Shown: positions 42,332 through 53,500 of the stretch, in pieces | How positions within the stretch are numbered: the stretch's first letter is position 1 | How the letters are laid out: every line of letters starts with the position of its first letter | DNA from: Simmondsia chinensis | Taxonomy: Eukaryota > Streptophyta > Magnoliopsida > Caryophyllales > Simmondsiaceae | Assembly: GCA_018398585.1 (NCBI GenBank) | Contig: JAGTTD010000011.1 | Location: 35,212,164 to 35,276,163 of the forward strand | Reading direction: 5' to 3' | DNA: 64,000 bases | Program-made: the position numbers and the translations under genes | The notes under the pieces: generated by a model | What the model saw: the letters and a program-made list of their open reading frames with translations, nothing else | Database searches by the model: none | Told to the model about the DNA's origin: nothing

Positions 42332-42835
42332 TATCTGTTCATAAAGACACCAACATGTACAATCATGCATGGAATTTAATCGGATGAAGCCAACGACTCC
42401 AAGTCCACAGCTCCATTTAATTTTAAATAATTTCTGCCATTCTCCACTTACAAATCTCTGGTTGCAAATTCAAATCCCTACCAAATTATTATTTACAATC
42501 TGTATCTTATTATTAATTTGTTTCTGGGGGGATCAATACAACGTGGATCTAAGTGTTTTGGCTTAGTAATTTGTACAGTCCCCCACCTGCATGTCAGTTG
42601 GGGTTTCCACCTAACTGTCATCAACTACCATTCCTAGTCTGAATGAAAGATCGCTGCTTTGCCCACTAAATTTTTATCCCCAAATTCCCAATTTCAATTC
42701 AAAAATTATATGCCCTAGGTTTCCTATAGTTTCTAATATGTTCCTCTCTCTATGATCTGTTATGTGTATGTAGGTTTTGTTTCATTAGATCCCTAGACTT
42801 TGAAAAAAAGCAAGAAAATTTTGATCTTTTTGAGG

Positions 42836-45800
42836 ATGGATGAAGAAGATCCAAGTAGTAGAGCTGCAGCTATTCCTCTTTCTTATTCTTCAGTTAGTGG
42901 GGATGCTGGGCCATCTACTTCTTCCCAGCTTCTAGAAGCACCGGAAGCAGGGGTGGAAGCTGAGCAAGACAACCATGAGTCACCCCACAACCACCGCTGG
43001 AGCCGCCGCCACCGCAGCCCCCAACGGAACCACCACACGCGCGGTGTTTCGTACCGGTACAACGTGGCAATCTCCCATGTGACCCCAGATGACATGAGGG
43101 ATGATGTCTGGTCTTGCCTTGTGGTGCTTGTCACTTTCTGGTTCTTTGGTTAGTTTCAACAGTTCATCAAACTTACCTAGAGTGCACTGTACTATCTCAT
43201 GCCTTATTTTAGTGAAATTTTCTTGTTCAGTATTCCACGTTTGAGTAGCAAGAAATCCCAACTGTGTGAGAAAAAAGATAAATATGTAAGCCTAGTGACT
43301 AATTCGCTTTAAGTTAATTGATTTTGGAATGAAACTCGCTTGAGCTTATAGGTGCACCTCAAATATTATGCCTATTCTATGGATGCGAATTTAAAGCCCC
43401 GTGAAATTTCACTTCTTGTTGTTACTTGTAAGGTTAAGTGAGAATCTATATCAAAATCAATTGGTGCTAGGTGCAGTGATCTATGGAGCTTATACATGGA
43501 ACCTCTTCTTTGATATGAGATTTCTGACTGACTCATATGGAGTCCTTAACCATTTTAATGGGGTTGAGTTTTGTTTTCCCTATGTGGGTCGGTTCCTGAT
43601 TCTTGGAATTTCTCACCAGCAGCATCCATGACTCTGATTCTTGGGTTCTATGGATCTTCAAGCATAGAGTTGGGCCCAAACTGCTCGCGCTTAACTACTG
43701 CAAATGCCATCTTTGTGCAGTATATTAAGGTTGGTTTTCCATTGTTTTTGTACTACTTCAATGAGAATAGATTATTGCATCTTCTGAGGTGTATTATTTG
43801 AACATTTTACTTGATTTTTGGCATGATGTTTAGGCACAGCAGATAGATGATCAAACGGCAGGACCAATGCTTTATGGGTTCCACAAATCTCCATCCCTTG
43901 ATGTTGAAACTACATGGTCTGAATCACACTCTGCATCTGTAGAACCCAATTACCACAAGGCAAGTTCTGAAACCTGGCGTCTTTCTTTATGTTAGGCAAA
44001 TGCCCAAGAAGATGGTTCAATTTAGATGCAAACAAACAGATTTTGAAAGAAATTAAGAAGAGAAAAGAGAAAGAGAGAGAGAAAATGATAACATAAATTT
44101 ACATGGAAAACCTCAAATTGAGAGAAAAAACACGGTAGGTGAAGGAAAGTAATCCACTATTTGAAAGAAGGATACAATTGGGCTTGCATACCAGCTTACA
44201 TACACACACAGAGATATATATATATATGTTGAAAAACTGAAAAACCTTTATAGCTCTACCGGGTTGCCAGCCCGGCCCCTCTACTACCACCAAAAACCTT
44301 TGTTTTTGAATTGAAACATAAGTTCGAGACACAACTCAACACTTTTATTGTTTAAGTTGTCTAATATTTTAGATAAGTGCTCAATTCCTGCTTACTTTCC
44401 TCATGTTACAGGAGTGGACTTACTATTTGAATGAGGGATCGAAAATAAGCATGTCATATGATGTGAAATACCCAAGTTCTGCTCCTTTGTCTCTAGTTAT
44501 CGCCCAAGGTAAAGACTATCTCACTAATGAAATAACTAAGGAAGAGCTTATTAGGATTGCAAACACTATTTACTGAGATTGAAAATCATGGCAATATATA
44601 TACTACTCGAGATCCTTTGCAAGTTTAGGGGATTCAGTTTGCTAGTAGCATGAGCCTGGCATTTTCATCTTTTTGGTCATTGCTTTTCTGTATTACAGAG
44701 GGACAACGGCGCATATTTACTGTGTATAAGTTGATGGCAGAACATCTACAGGTGTAGTTGGTGTGCTACTCAGAAGCTTCACAATGGGCAAACTCTGAAC
44801 TGTATAGCCAATTTGTGATTCAATATTTTGGACGGTGGATTTGAAATATCAATAGGCAATCAAGGATACCAAAAGTTTGAGTTGTTTGGTAAAGGCCTAG
44901 CAATGGATTTATACTCTAACATGCTCTTTCACATGAATTCCCATTAGGTTTGAAGTATGAATATTGCACTAGTCTACTCTTATGGTGTGCAGAAGTTAAA
45001 TCTATGCTAAGAATGGGGGTTGTTTGGGATTCAAACGTTGGTTGAAGAAACTCTTGTACCATATCAAGAAATCAACTATTTCAAAATTCAAGTTGTTGGG
45101 TCAAGAATGGTTTTACCACTCCAACATGTACAACTCTTTATAACAATGCTTCAACAGTTCTTCCGCTTGTCTAGATTGTCCTTCCTACATCGTCTCCCGA
45201 AACAAACTTAGATGGTTCTACTTATTTGCGTCAATGTCCCTATCATGTGCGAAAGAAATAATCAAGTCATTTGTTTCTATTCCCATTTAATCAACTTTTA
45301 CTTGAACCTGCAGGCAGAGAAAGCCTTGTTGAATGGATAGAGGACCCATCATATCCCAACGCAACTTTGTCTTGGAACATCGTTTATGGTATAACTTTTA
45401 CTTTAAGACAGTATCTACCTGCTATACCAATTCCAGAACTATTAAGTAGTTTTGGTAATGCAATTAATTTTACTGCACAGGAAGTGGCAATATTAATCAG
45501 GACATTACAAGCTCCTCTACTTATTATATAGCAGTGGGCAACCTAAACTCAGAGACAGTACAGGTAATTTATAAAGAAAACTTCGAATTTCTTGCAGTAA
45601 AACCTATGTAGGATTAAGAACCAGGAGATACAAAGATCCATTTCATAATACTTCTTTCAACATAATTAGTAACACTAAGCATAGAACTAATTGCTGTGCC
45701 ACTGTTTAATTTTGCCTTTGTTTTACCTTCGGTGTTACTCGAAAGACCTTTTCAAGATTGAGTCAGGTCACAGTTATCTTGATGCTCCGATTTGTCAAGC

Positions 45801-47835
45801 TCCTGTGTTGGACTAGGATACTTGCACATTGGACGCCACTTAGACACTTCAAATTAGACAAAATCATAGAGAGATCTTAAAAAGTTTGCTAACCCTGACT
45901 TCTAGACAGATATTCATTTCAACTTTCGTCCCCGAGCTAGGTATATCAATTTCAATGGGCTTGCAGCTGGATGCATCTTTTTGTTGGTGCATACTCTTAG
46001 CTATGGGCCTTGGCACATCAGCTGTTTGTTTTGAAGGATGGTTTTTTTTTTTTTTTTTTTTTTTTTTGGGGGGGGGGGGGGGGGGTAAGAAGAGCTGTTT
46101 TCCAGAACATTCTCTCTCAATTCTGAAGGATGTATAACATTAAAAGGGACAAAGAGGGAGAAATAAAACGATCTAAATGTTGAATGCATTGAAATCTTGA
46201 AGTATCCTGTAATGGCAGCTCACTTTTGGCTTCCTGCACATCCTTTTCAATGCCTTGTATTCCGCTGGCATGATCTGAAACTGTCAACAATGCTTGATTT
46301 TAACTCACTTGTGCCCTAAAGATGGTGAAAAAATGCTTAGCGATAAGCGAAACATCACACTCAGGACACCGGGTAACTTGGAGGGATGTACACAAGTTCC
46401 AGTATAGAAGTTCATTATTTCTGTAGCATATAATTTTCTCTTACTCTGGTTTTTGTTATACAAATCTTGAAAGGCGAGAAACTTGGTCTTGCTCTTTCCA
46501 CCGTACAAATTTATGCATCCAATGAGCTCATATCACCTTTAATGGCATTGCAATTTGTACAGCCGAGGATACATTAAGTTTCTTCTTATTACAGGTGGAT
46601 TTGAACATGACCATAGAAACTGTCCTCTATAATACAACTCAGGCTTATTTCAAGTGCTCGTTGAGTAATCGCGTTTGCAGTTTCAAGCTTTTGCTTCTGA
46701 AGTCAAATGCTGCTGTCCTCACTTCTCCAGGCCCCGGGCAGGTGATATGTTCTCTCTTGCCACTCTTCGGGACCAATAAATAAAAACTTTCTGTGAAGGC
46801 CAGTCAATACTCCAAGTAACCTATAAGTAGTTGCCTTGGATAGCCAATTTGTTAAAGATCCCCTTTGAAGATATCAATACTTTCCCTGTTATTGCTTATG
46901 AAAAGATTGCGGTCAGTTTCATTAGAATGCCAAAATCAAAAAACTTTCAAGTAGTGAATTGAAGACAAGGATAAACACTTGTTTTTGTTCGATTATTTGA
47001 GATTACTCCTGTCTTTTGTAAAATTCGTTATATCAAAGTTCTTACATGGAATATAATTGTTTATCACTGTCAATCCAGGTTAAGGATGATGATGATTGGT
47101 ATATCAAAGTTTCATTTGGACCCAGATGGGTAACATATTTTGGAGGCTCAAGTAAATATTGCCAGATTTTGGATTTATATCAGTATTATCCTTGTTTTGC
47201 TCTTACATAAATTTTATTTTAACCTTGCCATGGTGAATGTGACCTACAGGTATAATGACCATACTGATATTATCAGTATTCAAATTCTGCAACATGTTCC
47301 AAAGCAGTCACTCGAACGGAGCTGGATATGAAGCTGCAGAAACAGGAGTTGACAGAGAGCCTTTGCTTTCCCCTAAAGATGATGATCTCTCGAGCTGGGG
47401 TTCGTCTTATGACTCGGTTTCAAATGACGAGGAGGATATGCAGGAGAAGCTTCTAGAAGGTTCCCTCGAGGGGAAGCTTCTGAAAGAAGGGGAGAACAAT
47501 GTTAATCCTCGACGATGTTGTGTTATATGTTTTGATGGGCCAAGGGATTGTTTCTTTCTTCCATGCGGGCATTGTGCAGCCTGCTTCACCTGTGGATCTA
47601 GGCAAGTGTTCTGTCATATTTATAAAATATTCTTATAAGACAAGAAGTCATTTGATGTTCATCCGTGAGTCAATTTTTGGTAGCTTAACCACTACACCAA
47701 TTTCAACAGCTCACATGAAAATATGAATCTAAACTAGGCTATGTTGATGGACTATGCAGGATAGCTGAAGAGGCGGGTACTTGTCCGTTATGTCGTAGGA
47801 AGATGAAGAAAGTAAGGAAGATATTCGCTGTCTGA
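42836..47835 (+). CDS. APD: Membrane-anchored RING E3 ubiquitin ligase, APD family
   Basis: A probable ubiquitin ligase; Arabidopsis APD1-4 act in pollen mitosis and endomembrane trafficking. Ten exons: 42836-43148, 43620-43729, 43834-43959, 44412-44508, 45314-45388, 45481-45563, 46595-46741, 47079-47151, 47250-47601 and 47760-47835. They join in frame to 483 residues. The N-terminus is Ser/His/Arg-rich. A first membrane segment spans exons 1-2 (CLVVLVTFWFF, SMTLILGFYG); a lumenal domain follows with NYHKEWTYYLNEGS and ESLVEWIEDPSYPNATLSWN. A second membrane segment is IMTILILSVFKF. The C-terminus is a RING-HC finger, CCVICFDGPRDCFFLPCGH then CPLCRRK. Introns 3 and 9 begin with GC instead of GT. 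The exon 2 acceptor is a NAGNAG site. The ATG at 42836 is preferred over a TTG upstream. Which APD paralogue it matches is not decided. Confidence 0.92.
43616..43624 (+). other. NAGNAG tandem splice acceptor
   Basis: At the start of APD exon 2 the sequence ccagcagca offers two acceptors three bases apart, giving exon starts at 43620 or 43623. Both keep the frame and differ by one alanine at the edge of the first membrane segment. Confidence 0.6.
43960..43965 (+). other. GC splice donor of APD intron 3
   Basis: Exon 3 must end at AAG/GCAAGT to join in frame with the exon starting GAGTGGACT at 44412. The donor matches the strong consensus of the minor GC-AG class, and nearby GT dinucleotides would shift the frame. 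Confidence 0.85.
43990..44341. mobile_element. Small solo LTR in APD intron 3
   Basis: A 352-bp segment begins TGTTAGGC and ends CTCAACA. It is flanked by CTTTA (43985-43989) and CTTTT (44342-44346), a 4-of-5 match. Internal words tttacatggaaaacctc and aaaaacacgg resemble copia LTR U5/R regions. A decayed relative is in DDB2 intron 8. A short TA microsatellite lies at 44214-44227. Confidence 0.6.
46042..46085 (+). repeat. T26-G18 homopolymer junction
   Basis: Twenty-six T residues run directly into eighteen G residues in APD intron 6. Lengths are as given here and may be inexact. The G run could form a G-quadruplex in the transcript. Confidence 0.7.
47602..47607 (+). other. GC splice donor of APD intron 9
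   Basis: Exon 9 ends TCTAG/GCAAGT and must join GATAGCTGAAG at 47760 to restore the RING sequence between the first and last zinc ligands. Using the GT four bases on would run into a stop at once. This is the second GC-AG intron of the same gene. Confidence 0.87.
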
Positions 47836-50598
47836 CCAACAAGCTTAGACTCCATGGTTTTTGGAAATGGAGTCCTCTGAATTAGTACGTGAAATGAACC
47901 AGCTCGAATATTGGCTTTCTATGCTTGGCGCGAGTAATTCAAAAGTTGAACGTTGAGGAGAGATACTTGAGTATCCTAACCTAGACCCACATAGACCAGA
48001 GATGCTTAATGGCTCGATATGTACAATTTGATTGATGTTGTAGCAGAAATCAGTAACTTTCAATATATGTCGTGAAAATACGTCAGGAAATTTTAGTTCC
48101 AGATCACCTTTTGTTTTTTAGAAGTAACTTTTGCATATACACTTATATTTTTACCTTTATTTAGAAACACTTTTCATTCTAGATCAAATACATTAAAAAC
48201 GTCCAAGAAATGTTATTTTTAGAAGGGGGGAAAAAGAAAAACTTAGTCAAACATACGTCGGTCTTATGCTTGTCCGTGGTGATCAAAGCTTCAAATGGGC
48301 TATTATTTTGTAACCCTGCTAGTATCATTTTCTTTATCTGAAAAATTTAAAGTGACTTGACTTCCTTTTTTTTCCCATTTGAATTAGTGCTCAACCAAGA
48401 ACATACGTTCTTTGTCTTGCTTTGACTATGCATTTGTTGCTTGCTTATTTTATTTAAAAAAAAAAGGGAAAGAAAAGAAAGAAAAAGAAGAGTGATTTGC
48501 TGAACAACAACAACAACAAATCCAGTGCCTTCAAGGGCTCCCGCAAAAGCAGGATCTGGGAGGTAGATGTACGCAGCCTTCCCCTTCAGGAGGCTACCCT
48601 AAAGAGAGGCTGTTTGCGAGGACCTCCAACCAACCTGAGAAGTGATTTGCTGTCCACATGATAATTCTTTTGGGAGTTTGATGAGGTTACAAAATTTAGA
48701 TTTTCTACATATGCCGCTTAAATATAATATGAGGTTATGTAAAAGATACGATTTAATCTTAGTTACAACAAATTGTAGCTAAAATATAATATAAGATTAA
48801 GAGATAATATGAGATAATATCACGAAACATGTTTATCTAAGATAATGTGGTTGGATTAAAAAAGTAAGTTTTCAAAAAAGTTTTATTAGATTTTTTAGTG
48901 TTTGGTCCACTAATAAATGTACAATTTTTTTTATTCCTTTGACAAAGAAAAACATAAAAATAATATTTTTCTATAAAGAAAAATAGAAAGTACGTTTATC
49001 AAAATCGAGATTCTATTTAAGAATGTTGGGCCTTAGAACTGAATAAAGTATTATAAGATTACATAGTTTACATAATTTTATTTTTTTATTTTTTAGTTTA
49101 GAGAATTTTTTTTCTTTTTTTTCTTCATAGTTTATAGAATTATCATATAAAACTTAAGTTCTAAGTGTATATAGACAAAGTATAATAAATAAGATAATAC
49201 ATTATCCCATAACATTACTTATAGGCTTTGGTAGAATCGAGTTAGGATTAATAAAATCATAAAATCCTGCCATATGATCATATCCGTAAATTTTATTTAA
49301 TTTTAACTAATAATAAAATTTTACAAAATTACAATTCTATTTGAAATCGAGATTGATAGATAATAATAAAATTGTCATTTTGAAATCCATATCAAAAATT
49401 TATAAACTGTTTGCCACCGTAATGTAAAATATAATAATTTTATAATATAACTAAACACATTTAGATTCGACCAGATCCATTTATGATGGATTTAGATGTG
49501 AAAATAGGTTTTAAATGAATTTAGATGCTGATCAATACGTTTTGGGTAGGGTTGGATTTTAGATGACATCAAATCCAACCCAGGCTTGACTCAAATCCAA
49601 CCCGAAATTATATTTAGCATATAACAATTACTGATTAAGAGTTTTCTTTTAAGCAAAAAAAAAAAAGACATAATGATTAATCCAAATATTAATTTCTAAG
49701 GTACAGTTATTATATTATATTATAATTTATACCTTAATTATAAAACTATAATATTATAATTTTTGTAAGGCTTAAATGGGTTATGAATTTAAATTGGATA
49801 TCCATTTCGCCTAATAATTTTTTATTTGAGTTAAAAAAATTTATAAAATAAATGATTTTTTTGTGAATTTAAGTTGGGTCGGATTTATTTTGGATTGAAT
49901 CTGAACAAAAACAAAGCCGACTTAAATCTAACGATTAACATTCCTACTTGAAACTCACAATGTTAAAAAAAATGGAGCGTTTCTACTGTACAAAATTTTT
50001 GCCTGCATGTGTGCCGACACAGAAGTAGGTAATTTCTGAATATATTTTTTATAATTTTAAGCATATTATTGATAATTAAAAGTATATTTTTTACCCATAA
50101 AATTTTAATTTTTTGTATAGCAGAACTTTTGAAAAAAAATAAAAAAATGTAAAAACTAACAAAAGACTTATTGGGACATTTAAGTGGGGGATATTGGTGG
50201 GCTCTTTTCGCGCATGCCAAAGTTACAGCGACACATACGCAAAGTGCAAAGATGATGAAGCCTGAATATATTCGAACCCATTTTGATCAAAAAATAATAT
50301 ATCGAATCCTAAGAGGCCACGTGTCCCCGAGATTGTGTGGCTAGAAGCGATTCGGCGTAAAAGGAGAGGGACGAAGAGACAATAATAGGAACCCCTCTCT
50401 TACAACGGCACTCGAGAGAGAGAGAGAGAGAGAGACGGAGAAAGTGGCGGAACGTCCAATCTTAATCTCAATCATCATGATTAATGATGATCATGATTAG
50501 GAGTTCCGATTAAGTAAAATGAGGTGAAAAATTATGCTTACCCCCTTTTTCGTCTTCTTATTCTTGTTGTTGTTGTTGTTGTTGTTGTTGTTGGGGAA
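47836..50598. other. Spacer between APD and glycosyltransferase genes
   Basis: AT-rich sequence with one truncated SINE (48503-48640) and a degenerate stretch at about 49460-49950 built of ttggatttagat and aaatccaacccg words. The right end holds a (GA)n microsatellite (50412-50433), probably in the promoter or leader of the next gene, and a (GTT)n run just before its ATG. No gene is supported. Confidence 0.55.
48503..48640 (-). mobile_element. 5S-SINE family, 5'-truncated copy
   Basis: On the minus strand only the body and the tail are present: aacagcctctctttagggta, ggctgcgtacatctacc, the 3' domain gcgggagcccttgaaggcac, then ttgttgttgttgtt. The 12-bp duplication agtgatttgctg at 48491-48502 and 48641-48652 is perfect. 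The copy was truncated on insertion. Confidence 0.8.
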
Positions 50599-53500
50599 AT
50601 GGCATTGAGATCGAAGCTGAAAAGCTACCATCCTCGCCGTTCTCCTCCTTATATTTTGCTTTCTGTTTGTTCCTTGTCTTTCTTTTCCGTTGCTGCTCTT
50701 CTTCTTCTCAAGGTTCTTCCTTCCTCTCTCTCTCTCTCTCGCCTTTTTTGTTTGTTCGTTACGTGTGATATATGTCCAAATAAGTATATGGGTCGGGAGC
50801 TGAGAAGCCAGAAAGATAGAAAAGCTTTCTAGTTTATTGATTACTTTGTTAATACGGTCTATAACTCTATTTATAGAGTTTGTGCTCTTGTTGCGGCATG
50901 TATCAATTTGATTTTATATTGCGGGGTTTTTTTAATTTTTTGGGAATTTGCTTATTTCTTGCTTTCATGGGACTTGGGTGTTGCTTCTCTCTCTTAAGGC
51001 TAACTTTTTTTTTTCCTTTACGATTTTGTTTTGTTTGATTTAGTTAATTAATTTTATTTTATAAATTTCTATATGAATTGTGTTTAATCTATTTCAAGTC
51101 GATTTGAAACTAAAGATGTAAGATCAAAGCCAAAAAAATTTCATGTTGCTGACTTAAAGTCGTCTTCCCTCTAGACTATTTTTACTAGTTATTTTCCGAA
51201 AAGTATATTGAAGTATTTTAGTCACTGTTTTGATTCCTGTTGTGGATTCAATAGAACGACATGAGATGATAGCTAGTAGAGGATGAATATTCAATTTTGA
51301 ATTAAGAACAATTCAATTCAGTACATTTAATATGCATCCATTTCTTTTCTGGTGGGGGAATTTCTACCTGTCAGTCTCTCCTTGTAACATGAGTCCTTTT
51401 GTAAACCCACCAACTATTATAAAAGTTTAATTTCAACACTCTTAATATGGTACCAACCTTGTTGAACCAGAGGTCACGAGATTGAATTTCAATAGTTCCT
51501 ATTCGTAATGTAATTTTAACACATGATAGAGGTGAGTCTATGCACTAACCACGTTTTAAATCCAATGCGTATTAGCGTGCAGCTGTTATGCTTTCAGGTT
51601 TTAGGTTAGAGGTCCTCGGACACAACTTCCCTTTGGGATAGTACCCTAAAGGGTTAAGGCTGTATACATCCCCCAAAAAAGGACCTTGCATTAGCGGAGG
51701 CACTAGGATTGTTGTTATTGCGTTATAGTGTGCAGGAGCATGTTATAGTATAAAACCATTCCTGATCCTTGGCCCGTTAGCATAAACTTTTTGCGTAGTT
51801 GGTTCTCTGACATTGTCTTTCGCATAAGAAAACTTTATCTGACTTCTCACATGACGACATTGTCCTTTCAGCCAGTGATGAAAAAGTTACACCCCCAGAT
51901 AATCCGCTTTATTAGTTAGCGAAAAGTTTGAATGTTCTTTCCGTATCTAATCCTTCAAGTTTCATCTGGTCTCACAGGTTGCTGACTTTGCCTATCAAAC
52001 GAAAACAATCGCAGGACACAACTTGGATCCTACACCATGGCATCCGTTTCGACCCAAAGATCTAAACAAGCAAACGACATACGAACGTGCTTCCAAGATC
52101 TGGCAATGCCAATATTTCACGAGCTGCAGCAGCACCGAACCTCACCCTCCATTACTTGACCCTTCTAAATCATCTAAATGCCCTGAATTTTTCAGATGGA
52201 TCCACCAAGACTTGGAGCCCTGGTCCAAGAGCAAGATAAGCTTAACCCGTTTGATGGAAGCCAAGAATTATGCTTCATATCGAATCATAATCGTTGGGGG
52301 TAAATTATACGTCGACTTATATTATGCTTGTGTGCAAAGTCGGATGATGTTTACTGCCTGGGGAATTTTACAGCTCCTCAGAAGGTATCCAGGCATGGTA
52401 CCTGATGTTGATATGATGTTTGATTGTATGGATAAGCCTTCTATCAACCGTACAGAGTATAGTTTGAGGCCATTGCCGCTTTTTCGATACTGCACCACGC
52501 CTAAGCACTTTGACATACCATTTCCTGATTGGTCGTTTTGGGGCTGGTATGAATCTGCAATCCCGCCTTGTGACAAATTTACCTCTGTGATTTTTGTGCC
52601 TTTTGTTGTGATATGACATCCATGTTGTTAGCAAGTTTTAGCTGTTGAATTGTGTCAAAATATGGCTTCTTAATCTTTGATGCTGCATTAGAATATGTTA
52701 AATAGTATAAAACCATTCTCGTGTCTTCACCCATCAGTTTAAGCTTTTGGGGCAGGCGGTTCCTTGACAGAATCCATTCCCGTTTGTTTGTTGTCAGGGC
52801 CAATATCACATACATGGTGTGATATAGTTTCTCAAATCCTTACTTCTGCAGTAGACATACCTGATCATAAGTTATTTGTTATTTCTGTTTATGTTTTTGA
52901 GCTACATGATGCTTTGTTTGTAGGCCTGAAGTGAATATAGGACCTTGGGATACAGAGTTTAGAGACATCAAAAGAGGTTCGCAACTGAAATCATGGACAT
53001 CTAAACAACCCTATGCATACTGGAAAGGGAACCCTGATGTTGCATCTCCAACTCGCATAGAGTTATTGCAGTGTAATGACACGAAGCAATGGAAAGCAGA
53101 AATACTTCGTCAGGTTAGCCTTAATATATCATGCTGCACTACCCTATCTGTTATGACCACTCACAGACATGAAATCCTAAATCAAAATAACAAGCACTCA
53201 AAAAGGAAATTGGGGAGAATGATAGAGCTTCGGAATTTATGTGGTCCTACTGGAGCCAACATCTATGGAGGGAGCACAACAATTTTACTATTTTGAGAAT
53301 AGTACAAGAGGCGATTTTCTATGGTTAATCTAACAGCCACCACCCTAATGTATATATATAGTCATACACCAAATCCTATTGCGCCCAGGGACCTAAATAT
53401 GATCAGCCTAATCCTCTACTTAATACATAGGGCTAAATCTAAACCTGTACATAAGCCTAACACTATCCCTTTCCCCTCTCATGGAGGAGGAAAGGAAAAG

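Larger units (their letters stand above)
39931..42835. other. Divergent spacer between cyclophilin and APD genes
   Basis: Contains the TIR element at 40104-40583, a foldback at about 41408-41688 and a relict LTR with primer site (41860-42331). The stretches 40600-41400 and 42340-42800 are AT-rich with nothing recognisable beyond the likely APD promoter at the right end. No gene is supported. Confidence 0.55.

Noticed and set aside
44700..44760. Extra APD exon
   Set aside because: An acceptor-like attacag and a short open stretch resemble an exon start, but joining it would break the frame from exon 4 to exon 5, which meet perfectly without it.
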